Positions 1 to 9,501 of a stretch of DNA of 64,000 bases are shown piece after piece. Position 1 is the stretch's first letter. Each line of letters begins with the position of its first letter. Where the stretch lies: the NCBI GenBank assembly GCA_947311845.1, contig CAMZMU010000071.1:19098181-19162180 (forward strand). Reading direction: 5' to 3'. A program made the translations under genes and the position numbers. The notes under the pieces were generated by a model. That model saw only the letters and a program-made list of their open reading frames with translations. It was not told the origin of the DNA and made no database searches. Origin of the DNA: Poa pratensis. Lineage: Eukaryota; Streptophyta; Magnoliopsida; Poales; Poaceae.

Positions 1-1353
1 ATATAAAGTATTTAAAATAGAGATTTATGCATGTTTGTGAGATATATCATTGACAACATGCAGGATTTATGTTAGATTTTTCTAAAACTTATAAATATGA
101 TTTTTTTTTTAAAAAAAATAAGTAGAGGGAGATTGGAGCCCGGGAGCAAGAAATCTCTACTCTTGTTTATCTTTATAATTTGACATATCTAATGAGAGTC
201 ACTAGAAGGTGACTGATTAACAAGTGATGATCCAAATATGTGACCTCGTGAACCGGAACTAAAATCTCTTTCCCTCATGCGCTATGTTTATGTACTTGCA
301 CCATCTATTTATATGATACCATCTATTCTTGTTTTAAGTATATCCTGATATACTTTTCTCTAAATTTTGTTAAACTTTAGCAACTTTTACTTAAAGCAAT
401 AATTCATGGTCTTGTAGACATACTGAAGAGAGTAAAGAGTTTTAGAAAATATATAAGTAATATAACTAGCAGATTGGCAATCGAAAGGCTATAGAAATTG
501 CCAAAAATGTCTCCATTTCACTAGTGACTAGCAAATAGATCTGGAATTTTACAGGTTCAATTTGTCTTAACTTAGACCAGTCCACCTAGCCAACTTATTG
601 TATTTATGAGTTGTGTACCCACTCTGATAATACCATACTCAATTGGGTTAATTAGATACATGTCACTACAATTCATGCGAAATCGAAAAATGCCACTGTA
701 ATTTTTAACTCCTTGAAAATACCACTCCAATTTTTGAATACTTCTATAGATGCCACTGCAGCCATTTCAGCACACATTTGGTCCAAATTTTGTCAAATAT
801 TCATCTCATTTTTATGTTGGACGAAATTACCCTGGCACCAATTACACCTTCTTCCTCCCATTCCCCAAATCTCCAGGCTCCAAACAGGCCGGCGACGAAG
901 CCAGCAGCCATGGCGCCCCCATCCATCTCCTCCTCCCACCTCCTCATCCCCTTAAACTACAACCGTTAGGTTCTTGTACTCGACATCGGTCTACTTGTAA
1001 GTTTTCTTCTAACATCCCTTGAGCCTATCTTTTCCTCTAGTGTTATGTTTCGCCATGGCAATAAGAAAAATATGAAACCTTCTTTAAATGGTTTAACGCG
1101 CTAGGAATTTATAATAGATTTGCATATGCCTCTTTGCAAGTATACTATCTCGCATTAGGGAACACTAGATTTCTCAATTAAACGATGAAATGTAAAATAT
1201 AAACTTGGAAATTTCTGTTCTCGAAGATAACACATGTACAAACGTGAAAGATAAATAACCTGAGGAGCCAAATATGTTTTATGTTATCTATTTTAGAGAA
1301 ATACCCATGCTTGCTGAAAATATAAGAAATCATTCATAATAATGATTCAGTAT
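1..1353. other. Intergenic DNA, no gene recognised
   Basis: AT-rich sequence with no coding region I can support. Around 850-960 there is a short GC-richer stretch that reads like a 5' leader plus an ATG at 909 followed by a serine/proline-rich start, which closes after about 20 codons. It could be the captured or broken 5' end of a gene, but nothing downstream continues it. No RNA gene or repeat family was recognised. Confidence 0.5.
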
Positions 1354-1483
1354 TACTCCTCCCGTCCCCCAATAGGTGACTAGATATGTAGAAGAAAATA
1401 TCAACATTTATAACATTTCATAAATACACTATGAAAATGTATCTTATGGCGAATCTATTGATATTGATTTGGTAATATACATC

Positions 1484-1486
<3 letters not shown>

Positions 1487-1543
<57 letters not shown>
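1487..1543. repeat. (AT)n microsatellite, about 28 units
   Basis: An uninterrupted alternating AT tract of about 57 bases inside the Stowaway-like element. Its right edge coincides with the start of the plastid-derived segment, so it may mark the repair junction. Confidence 0.95.
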
Positions 1544-1545
<2 letters not shown>

Positions 1546-1725
1546 CTCCAATGTTATCAGTTCCGGTACGTAGACCAAATAATACAATGCAAGCAACAGT
1601 TCCTAGATTCATGGAGATATAGAACATCATATAAGTTATCATGCTTCCATATCCATCATTTGAGTCTCCAATAATTACATATCCGATTTGCCCTATGGAC
1701 GAATATGCAAGCATATGTTTCATGC
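1541..1725 (-). pseudogene. ndhB: Nuclear plastid DNA (NUPT): fragment of ndhB
   Basis: The minus strand encodes about 60 residues matching the plastid NAD(P)H dehydrogenase subunit 2, including [26 protein letters not shown] and [12 protein letters not shown]. In the plastid, NdhB is a membrane subunit of the thylakoid NDH complex. Compared with the protein as I know it, about four residues are missing after YVIIG and a few are substituted (for example G for R just after GTDNI). Only a piece of one exon is present, starting in the AT tract and stopping where homology to the MITE resumes. It has no start, stop or promoter of its own and is a non-functional organelle-to-nucleus transfer. The gene identity is secure; the exact edges are good to a few bases. 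Confidence 0.88.
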
Positions 1726-1773
1726 TAATATCCAGTCAAACTAAAAATATGTTGACTTGGGACAGAGGGAGTA

Positions 1774-2707
1774 TGTACAGCTACAAATTTCTGTGCAAGT
1801 TTTTGTATATTGTGATATGTGCAAAATTAATAAAATTAGAGCACATAGATATTTAATTTTACGCTCTCCTGTATAGACTACAACTCAACTCATTTTTTTT
1901 CACGAAATTTTGTTAAGGCATAGATAATTGTATGTCTAAATGTTATAATTTTCGTTTTTGTTAAGGTGTTTTGTATGTTTCGGTGTTTCTTTTAATACCA
2001 GATTCTTTTTCGCAAAAAAAAATGCGAGATGTCTTTGGAACTTTTCAGTACACCCTACAAACACTCCCTGCAAAGACACTCAACCTCCATGCAGTGTCGA
2101 TCGCCCCCCGGGCTGGCGTCATATCCCTGGATCACATAATATGGATCACTGAAACCACCAACAAAACCGTGATTGACCGATGGCGACGGCACACGCTGGA
2201 TCGGCCATAACCCCGTGTCCTCCGCGAAGAAAGCGAGCCTAGGCACGTACCGGCACAGTACGCTCAGTTTATGTCCTGTTTTAACTAGCGCATATCTTAT
2301 CTTCCTTGGTGTCTGAGCTACTAGCTAGCAGCTACGCCTAATTTTGTTGTAGCTTTATTTGCTGTTTGGGAAACAAGACTTATCCCGTTATCCATATCTC
2401 TTGCATGCCACCTTTCTCTCTGTCCGTCGACCTCTCTCGACTTGACCGTAAAGTTGTAAGGACGCACGCCGCACTCTCGATCGGTGCTTGTACATGCAGG
2501 CCGGCCGGCGGGCAGCAGATGCTCGGGCGCACCGCCGGTGCTTAGCTCTAGCCGTCTCATGCAGAGGTGACCTCTCTAAAAGGACCTGTTCTTTAGACGC
2601 ATGCCACCTTTTGCGGAACCTTTTCGTCGATAGTGTCGTGTAACTGAAATTATTGTCCATGTTTTACGTTTGGCTGAGAGGCTTTCTCGAGGTTACATAT
2701 CACACCA
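1774..2707. other. Intergenic DNA, no gene recognised
   Basis: Short frames occur on both strands but none has recognisable domains, splice sites or codon bias. The stretch 2,040-2,660 is moderately GC-rich and could be the remains of an old element. No terminal repeats were found. Confidence 0.45.
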
Positions 2708-2710
2708 TTA

Positions 2711-3327
2711 GAGCATCTCTACCGGCACCTGCCATGCCCGGCACCCTCAGTTGTGCCCTCTTTGGGATTGCTGGACACATGTCCGGTCGAAATTGGAGAG
2801 TGCTCGCAGCGACACCCCCAAACGGACCGGACAAGTACCGATTTATGTGATTTTCTACAAATTTTATTTTTGTAACCCGCTTGTAGGTCGTCGAAAAAAC
2901 AAAAGGTATGGCCAGAGCATGGGAAGACCACTGGATTCACTCCCTGAATTTATGTGGCCATATAGCACCGAGGATCCCTTGAGTGGATCGTTTGAGGATG
3001 GCCATCCACACTCATGTGATTCTTTGTGGCCATATTAATATAAAAGAAATTAAGACCAAGGCATGCACACGCACAGAAAATCCTGCCCGTGGATCGCTCG
3101 CTCACCTGACTGTGCGCAAAAGTGGACATGTGGGCAGCCCGACCCAGAAGTGTGCCCGGACATTGTCGGCACCCCCGAGAGATCTCCAAACTTGGGGATG
3201 ACTCGGGGGTGCCGGACATATTTGTACTCGGTCTGGATACTTGGTGGTGCCGATGTGGATGATTTTTTGCGTCCGGACCCCATTAGGACTTTGGAGAGTC
3301 CTTTGGTGGGTGCCGGTGGAGATGCTC
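2711..3327. mobile_element. Non-autonomous PIF/Harbinger-like element, 617 bp
   Basis: The left end GAGCATCTCTACCGGCACC and the right end, reversed, GAGCATCTCCACCGGCACC are near-identical inverted repeats. Each is flanked by TTA (2708-2710 and 3328-3330), the usual Harbinger target duplication. No transposase is encoded; the interior is GC-rich with CCGGAC and GTCCGG runs. CACTA element 1 begins only 8 bp beyond its right TSD. Confidence 0.8.
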
Positions 3328-3649
3328 TTAACCTAGATCACTATTAGAAACAGGACCATTAGTCCCGGGTGGTAGGGGCCTCTGGTACCGGATTCCCACC
3401 CGAGACGCCGGATTCGGGACTAGAGGCCCCCCCCCCCCCCTCTAGTCCCGGGTGGCTTACGACCTCGGACTAGAGAGATCCACTCGGGGCGCTGACACCG
3501 CGCGTGGTCGAGGACCTCTAGTCCCAGCTCGTAATATGACCCGGGACTAGAGACCCTTTTTCCGAAAAAAAATTTGTTGAAATTTTTCGATTTTTTTATT
3601 TTTTTTCTATATTTCAAATCTTTGAATTATTTGTTAGTTTAATCTCTAA

Positions 3650-3880
3650 TCGCCCCTCCCAGCACGCTTTGCCCCCTCCTCGCACTACTGATCAAACTTC
3701 CCGATCGGTCTCGCCCCTAATATCAAGTCCCAACACGCTTTGCCCCCATCCTCGCACTAGTGATCAAACTTCCCGATCGGTCTCGCTCGCTCTCGCCCCT
3801 AATATCAAATCCCGGCACGCTTTGCCCCCATCCTCGCAGTAGTGATTAAACTTCCTGATCGGTCACCCATCCTCACACTG
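3650..3880. repeat. Short tandem repeat, three units of about 71-82 bp
   Basis: Three units share CACGCTTTGCCCCC, TCCTCGCA and GATCAAACTTCC plus GATCGGTC. The CACGCTTTG anchor occurs at 3663, 3734 and 3816. It lies inside CACTA element 1 between the subterminal array and the AT-rich satellite. Confidence 0.85.
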
Positions 3881-3984
3881 CTCCACCCTAAATTTTGAGT
3901 TCCTTTCCAATTAGCTTCCAAGATTGCACAGAGAACATCCTGATAATACTATGATATCAATCTTATTATCCTCCAGACTTTGAT

Positions 3985-5210
3985 GTCGCATGATATTATT
4001 TTTTGAATTCCAAACCTATATTAACATAAATATTAATGATTAAGTACTAATAGTTTTGAATTCAAATAACAAAAAAAAATAATTATACATTATTATTGTT
4101 ATTTTCAATTTAATATGGAAATATTCATATCTTTAAACCGGTAAATCAAAATTCGACAAATAATATGTATAAATCGATCAGAAAAATGATAGGAATCTAA
4201 ATATTGTGTCCATATCATCTTTTGCATAAATATTGATGATTAAGTAATAATAATTATTAAATCATTTTTTTGTTATTTGTAGAGAAAAATCATATTATTT
4301 TTTTGAAGTCCAAACCTATGTTAACATAAACATTAATGATTAAGTACTAATAGTTTTGAATTCAAATAACAAGAAAATTAATTTTACATTATTGTCATTT
4401 TCAATTTAATATGAAAATATTCATATCTTTAAACCGGTAAATCGAAATTCGACAAATAATATGTATGAATCGAGAGCAGAGTATAAAAAAAAATTATACA
4501 TTATTATTGTCATTTTCAATTTAATATGGAAATATTCATATCTTTAAACCGGTAAATCAAAATTCGACAAATAATATGTATAAATCGATCAGAAAAATGA
4601 TAGGATTCTAAATATTGTGTCCATATCATCTTTTGCATAAATATTAATGATTAAGTAATAATAATTATTAATTCATTTTTTGTTATTTGTAGAGAAAAAT
4701 CATATTATTTTTTTGAATTCCAAACCTATGTTAACATAAACATTAATGATTAAGTACTAATAGTTTTGAGTTCAAATGACAAAAAATTAATTATACATTA
4801 TTATTGTCATTTTCAATTTAATATGGAAATATTCATATCTTTAAACCGGTAAATCGAAATTCGACAAATAATATGTATAAATCGATCAGAAAAATGATAG
4901 GAATCTAAATATTGTGTCCATATCATCTTTTGCATAAATATTAATGATTAAGTAATTATAATTATTAATTCATTTTTTGTTATTTGTAGAGAAAAATCAT
5001 ATTATTTTTTTGAAGTCCAAACCTATGTTAACATAAACATTAATGATTAAGTACTAATAGTTTTGAATTCAAATAACAAGAAAATTAATTTTACATTATT
5101 ATTGTCATTTTTAATTTAATATGGAAATATTCATATCTTTAAACCGGTAAATCGAAATTCGACAAATAATATATATGAATCGATCAGAAAAATGATAGGA
5201 ATCCAAATAT
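3985..5210. repeat. AT-rich satellite, about 297-bp unit, roughly four units plus a truncated one
   Basis: The anchor CTTTAAACCGGTAAATC occurs at 4131, 4427, 4542, 4839 and 5137. The spacings are 296, 115, 297 and 298 bp, so one unit is truncated and the others are nearly constant. Each unit also contains AATTCGACAAATAATATG, GATCAGAAAAATGATAGG and TTAACATAAACATTAATG. It fills the gap between the left end of the CACTA element and the 3' side of the captured gene. Confidence 0.9.
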
Positions 5211-5304
5211 TTCGGTCATTAGTTTTAGGTAACCGAATGGACCGAATTGACCGAATACATGAGAACACACAGCGGGAGCACACACACATCACTATATAGC
5301 TAGT

Positions 5305-6027
5305 TTACTCATCAACGACATTAAGACGATCGTCATTGGTATTATAGCCATGTAGACTATCCCACTTCTGTGCAATCTCGAAGCCGAGGCGAGCGTCCAG
5401 AGCGGCATACAAGACTTGATCGTAGCTCAATGGAACGTTGCCCCATCCGAAAATTCGGAGGTCTTCTAAGTCGTCGTCGTCCTTGCCCTTCTTCTCGTCC
5501 TTCTTCTTGTTGTTGTTCTTCTTCTCAAGTTTTGTCCCAATGATAGCATTGGAGAGAGCATAGAGACTCGGAGTAGGATTGTCGGTTGGGTTCCGGCTAT
5601 CCCTCTGGAGGTCGACCGCGGACGGAATAACAATTCCGTAGTAACGCAGCATCCGCACGTCATTGTGGATAGCCACGCCGTAGAATTTGATGGTCTTGTC
5701 ACCTAAGAAATCCACGAGGAGCTGCGGTACCCTATTAGCCTTGCAGATCTGGAAGACAAGAGTCTCGGACGCCACCGAGAGTTGAAGGACGGCGGCGCGC
5801 TGCCTTTTCTCGGGTGGAAGATCCCTCTGTCGACCCTGGAGAGGGTCGGTGAACTCGCAGTCGAGTCCAACGCACTTGATCGGTGCGGCGTTGAGGAAGA
5901 ACTTCTTCACGTCGCGGATCCACCTCTCCACGCGGGATGCACGGAGGGTGACCCATACCTTGAAGTTCATATCTTCTTTGATGAAATAGTACAACCGAGA
6001 CGGAGGTACGCGCGCGAGTGGCTCCAT
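5305..6027 (-). CDS. 3'-5' exonuclease domain protein (DEDDy, WRN-exo-like), inside CACTA element 1
   Basis: A single-exon, 240-residue protein resembling the plant Werner-type 3'-5' exonuclease family, which removes nucleotides from DNA or RNA 3' ends. All three exonuclease motifs are visible. Exo I is VGLDCEFTD, with Asp56 and Glu58. Exo II is IHNDVRML, with Asp123. Exo III is LSYDQVLYAALDARLG, with Tyr207 and Asp211, giving the DEDDy set. A Lys/Asn/Asp-rich insert lies at residues 168-188 between Exo II and III. The start at 6027 gives MEPLARVPPS and follows a TATA box about 90 bp upstream, so the frame and promoter both look intact. It sits wholly within a CACTA transposon and no transposase accompanies it, so it is probably a captured gene that the element multiplies. 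No helicase domain is present. Activity and expression are inferred, not shown. Confidence 0.85.
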   Translation of the reverse strand: MEPLARVPPSRLYYFIKEDMNFKVWVTLRASRVERWIRDVKKFFLNAAPIKCVGLDCEFTDPLQGRQRDLPPEKRQRAAVLQLSVASETLVFQICKANRVPQLLVDFLGDKTIKFYGVAIHNDVRMLRYYGIVIPSAVDLQRDSRNPTDNPTPSLYALSNAIIGTKLEKKNNNKKKDEKKGKDDDDLEDLRIFGWGNVPLSYDQVLYAALDARLGFEIAQKWDSLHGYNTNDDRLNVVDE

Positions 6028-6114
6028 TGAAATAGAAGAGAAGGATCGAGAGAGAGAGTTTTTGCAAGGATTAGAGAGAGATTAGGTGTGCTTAAGGCCA
6101 TGGATTAGTGTAGC

Positions 6115-6121
6115 TTATATA
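6115..6121 (-). promoter_or_regulatory. TATA box of the exonuclease-like gene
   Basis: TATATAA read on the minus strand in a GC-rich setting, about 90 bp upstream of the ATG at 6027. This suits a short 5' leader of 50-60 bases. Confidence 0.6.
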
Positions 6122-6177
6122 GGGCGGAGAGGGAGGCCGGCGGACAGAGGGAGGCCGGCGGGCGGCGGAAGTGATTA

Positions 6178-6290
6178 AATTCCGGGCTGATCATCTTCCA
6201 AAGCACAATCAAAACGCCGGTCTGATCATCTTCCAAAGCGCAATCAAAACGCCGGGCTGATCATCTTCCAAAGCGCACCATCGGCGGGAG
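6178..6290. repeat. Triplicated 34-36 bp repeat upstream of the exonuclease-like gene
   Basis: Three copies of a unit containing CTGATCATCTTCCAAAGC and CAATCAAAACGCCGG lie head to tail, 60-170 bp upstream of the TATA box. The position suggests an enhancer-like array or a transposon subterminal repeat; the role is inferred. Confidence 0.85.
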
Positions 6291-6563
6291 ATTTACAGCT
6301 TTAAAGACAGACCTCTAGTACCGGCTCGTAATACGAGCCGGTACTAGAGGTGTCTCGCACGTGGTCCTGCCGAGCCAGACACCTCTAGTACCGGTTCGTA
6401 TTACGAACAGGGACTAGAGGTCCCTTACGACCCGGAACTAGTCTGTTGCGCCTCGTAGCCGTTGAACCGGGACTAGTCCCCCCCTCTAGTCCCGGTTCGT
6501 AACCCAGCCGGGACTAGAGCCCGATGTGGCTCTGGACGAAAGCCCTTATTTCTACTAGTGGAT

Positions 6564-8130
6564 ATTTTCAGTTGTGTGTAAAAAAGAATCGCATTCAAAA
6601 TATGAATTTGTAGATTGCGGTGCACAACATATATAGTTATATACCGATTATATAGTCATGGTCCAAGCAAAGCATTAGACCAACTGTGAGTTGTCAGATC
6701 ACCCCGACACAGCTTTAAGTACGCACCATCCTTTTTCGCTCGTGCATGCATGTCATGACCATGACTTCAAGCACCCAGATACTGTCCAAGCATAAAGTCA
6801 AGATGTCATAGCCCGATAGCATAACTTTGCATCGATTCCGCATGATAATTTCTTGTTTCGACATTTGGCCAAGGTATCGCAACGATAGCTGGGTAGCTTG
6901 TTGCCGAGATGGGTCATTTCACCACAGGGGGGGATCATCTTTCTGCGGGCCGTACTTGATTCGTTTTTCATGGATAATATTTTGTTATCTGCATTTGGGT
7001 CCGGATGTCACAGGCCCATAGCTTAATTACTACACCATTCACCGATGCAAAACTCAGTACTCACCATACATAGCTGCTGTACTACACTGCTAACATACAA
7101 AATCAGTCGATATTATCACATTCCATCTCCCTCCTTTACTAGATAATTTGAAGGAATCCTTTACTAGATAAGGTATGCATGCGATATGCGTTTGCATTAA
7201 CGTGAAATTTATGCATGCAAACGAGGTGGTGTGAACAGTGAATGTGTACTATAATGCCATATTTCGATTACAGCTATTATCAGAAAAGGTCGAGCATGTA
7301 TGTGCACCTTCCTACTGTATCGATCCGTGCAGCCTTATCTTGATAAGCCCTAAGCAACAGTAGAGCTAGTTTTATAATGTTTGTCCTGTTATCCAGTGCC
7401 GGTTTTACCAAGGTACAGTTGAGCTGTTTAGTGCGCTAGTGACAGTGGCATTGACTTGTGGTTGCCGATGAACAGTCATGCACGATCTATATCATTCACT
7501 ACCGGTAGCTTTGTTTTTGCCCAAGTGTCACGATCTTTACCGGTACGTTAAGTAAATTAAAGTCTCTCGCCTAAACCGAGAGTCAGAGTATGACAAACGA
7601 GGAACACACTCCGGAAAGTTGCCGCTTTGCTGAGTGTTAAGAGGGAGACAGTCGGCAAATTGCGCTGCCACGTGTCTCTATCGTATTTGCTGACTGTTCC
7701 CCAAAATACACTTGGACTACTCGTCAACCATTATTGTTTGCCGAGTATTTTACCATTGCACTCAGCAAAGTAATGTTTTAAAATTTTGCCTTCCCTATTT
7801 GGTATAAATTATGATGTAAAGTACAATTTTTCGAGTGTTTTACCATTATTGTTAGTCTTTTCCCTAGGCCTTCGTTTATGAGGAATATGAACTAAAATCA
7901 TTACTTTTTGTGTAAATACATTTTTGCCATTTTAGATCCGTTTGAAAGGAAATATAATAATATCAGAAAATAAGCATTTTGGCATGAAGTCATATTTTGG
8001 TATATACTTAGCAAAAAAAAACACAAATTTAAAATGTTACATTGTTGACAAACTAGACTATCTCTTGTAAGTTTCTAAACTTACAGTGTAGACCTTCACT
8101 TTTAGTTAATATTAGCAGTAGGCAGTCATT
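6564..8130. other. Intergenic DNA with a possible old DNA-transposon remnant
   Basis: No gene recognised. The stretch 7,580-7,790 repeats variants of GTCGGCAAA, TTTGCCGAGT and CACTCAGCAAAG in both orientations. This resembles the subterminal lexicon of a common grass DNA transposon, but no clean ends or target duplication were found. The rest is AT-rich and featureless. Confidence 0.4.
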
Positions 8131-8598
8131 TACCATCAATGGGGCATGCTAAGTTGTGTAAGATAACCGCATATTAAGTAAACATGACTGCAAAGTATAC
8201 TAGGTTGGTTTAGGAAGAATAAAAAATGTTTACATGTATGACAAAAATAATATGAAGTTTGGTGGTTGAATTGTAAGTGAAATAGCTAAATTTTGAAGGA
8301 ATAAGTCTTAAGTGAAATAATTTTAAATTTATTTAATGCGAAATAAAAAACACCATGAGAGTTTTGTTCTTATTTCTCTACCATGATATGATCCGCATCA
8401 ATGACTCTTTATGTTTGTAATATGTGTGATGCTATTTCCCCTCTAGCAGCATGTACAATGATTTCTATTTTTACAGATCACATAGCACATGCGATGCACT
8501 TCAAAACTAATATTAGGTAGTTACAAATGTAAGGTTTGCGTTGTAGCGCCAGTATTAGCCAATAACATATATAGGGTCAAGATCCTTTTGTTATCCCC

Positions 8599-8645
8599 CA
8601 CGTGGCGCTTGTTCCTTCAATGTTGTTTAGTCTATGTGTATATAA
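8599..8645 (+). promoter_or_regulatory. Promoter elements of defensin copy 1 (G-box and TATA box)
   Basis: A CACGTG G-box at 8599-8604 and TATATAA at 8639-8645, with GCCAATAAC (CAAT-like) some 40 bp further upstream. The same three elements are conserved with the same order in copy 2. Confidence 0.6.
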
Positions 8646-8728
8646 GTGTTAGGTGTCCTCATTATCCCAACGAAATAAGTTGGAAAGGGCTCATAAAAAT
8701 TGACATCTATTGTCATCATGGCGCTCTC

Positions 8729-9093
8729 ATGATCATGGCGCTCTTGTTGTTGCTTGTGGTGGCTACATGTAACTGAAACATGCATTAATTTGTTCTCCCT
8801 ATAATTGCTTTTATCAAAGCAATAAAACTGTTGTAGTTTGGGTTTTAAGATTTTTTTTGTCATATGCATTAATTTTATTTTTCTTTATTCATTTATGATT
8901 TACAAATTTAGGTGGGACTGGCCATGAACAGTGTCCAGAGGGCTTGTGTAAAGGACCAAGTGGCAAGTTCAAGGGTCCATGTGCTAGCGATGTGCCTTGT
9001 AGAGATACTTGTCAGAAAGAAGGTTTTGAAACTGGCATTTGCCCAACTGGAGGGTTTTTATTCAGACAATGTAAATGTTGCAAACCATGTTAG
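8729..9093 (+). CDS. Defensin-like secreted cysteine-rich peptide, copy 1 (two exons, shortened signal)
   Basis: Exon 1 is 8729-8768 and exon 2 is 8912-9093, joined by a GT-AG phase-1 intron of 143 bp. The 73-residue product has a hydrophobic start (MIMALLLLLVVAT) followed by a mature domain with the plant defensin spacing C-x10-C-x5-C-x3-C-x9-C-x9-C-x-C-x3-C. Two extra cysteines are present: CPEGLC at the start and the second C of the final CKCC. Plant defensins are secreted antimicrobial or signalling peptides held by disulfides. The signal is about 10 residues shorter than in copy 2. The first ATG (8718) opens a four-codon frame whose TGA overlaps the ATG at 8729. The splice junction adds an 11th cysteine. 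This copy may be poorly secreted or a decaying duplicate. Confidence 0.7.
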
Positions 9094-9501
9094 AATTCCA
9101 CATATATCAAGGAGATGTTACGTGGTGGAGCATGCATGATATTTACTTACCAGTGATTTTTGCAATTATTATTTGTGCGCTTGTTGTAACATTTTTTATC
9201 TTGAAATTATGTAATTGAAGTCTTGTTTTCTCATATTGTGGGTACATGTAATTCCAATAGTTATCATATATCTTATATATACTATAAGAATACGCGTGCC
9301 TTGGTAGATAAAAGCAATACCATACACAGACATTGATTGAAATGGGTGCACTAAAGGATGTCGTGTTTCACGAGAGGGTATTTGTGACAGTTTTCTCTCG
9401 GTTTTCGTTAACTAGCCATAACTTTCTCTTATTCTTAAAAAATTAGATGTGGCAAAGTTTTTCTTTCCTTTTCCAGAATGCAATTTTACATTTTATGGCA
9501 C

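Larger units (their letters stand above)
1356..1771. mobile_element. Stowaway-like (Tc1/Mariner) MITE carrying a plastid insert
   Basis: The left end reads CTCCTCCCGTCCCCCAATA and the right end, read on the other strand, CTCCCTCTGTCCCAAGTCAA. These are the terminal inverted repeats typical of grass Stowaway elements. Both ends are flanked by TA (1354-1355 and 1772-1773), the Mariner target duplication. The left interior (about 1,400-1,480) still looks like Stowaway internal sequence. The middle is an AT microsatellite and then a plastid ndhB fragment, so the element is longer than usual because foreign DNA lies inside it. Confidence 0.72.
3339..6560. mobile_element. CACTA (En/Spm) element 1, 3.2 kb, carrying a host-type gene
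   Basis: It starts CACTATTAGAAACAGG and ends TTTCTACTAGTG, the CACTA terminal inverted repeats. A 3-bp target duplication GAT lies at 3336-3338 and 6561-6563. The subterminal regions (3,355-3,550 and 6,305-6,530) are packed with CTAGTCCCGGG, ACTAGAGG and GGTACTAG-type repeats in both orientations, the expected binding array for the element's own proteins. No TnpA or TnpD is encoded, so it is non-autonomous. The interior holds tandem repeats and an exonuclease-like gene. Confidence 0.9.
8133..9501 (+). repeat. Segmental duplication, copy 1 (defensin block)
   Basis: This stretch matches 37,522-38,802 in the same orientation over promoter, exon 1, intron, exon 2 and the 3' flank. The left edge also matches sequence just left of the Tat element (from CATCAATGGGGCATGCTAA to TAGGTTGG). 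The two copies differ by scattered substitutions and small indels, so this is a true, older tandem duplication, unlike the near-identical copies around the N gap. Confidence 0.85.

Noticed and set aside
1418..1723. An intact 101-residue membrane protein
   Set aside because: The reading frame is an ndhB fragment followed by translation of the AT microsatellite as Tyr-Ile repeats and MITE sequence.
3985..5210. CRISPR-like array
   Set aside because: The 297-bp units are repeats throughout, with no short repeat/spacer pattern, and the genome is a plant.
7580..7790. A complete DNA transposon with GCCGAGT repeats
   Set aside because: Only subterminal-like repeats are seen; no terminal inverted repeats or target duplication could be placed.
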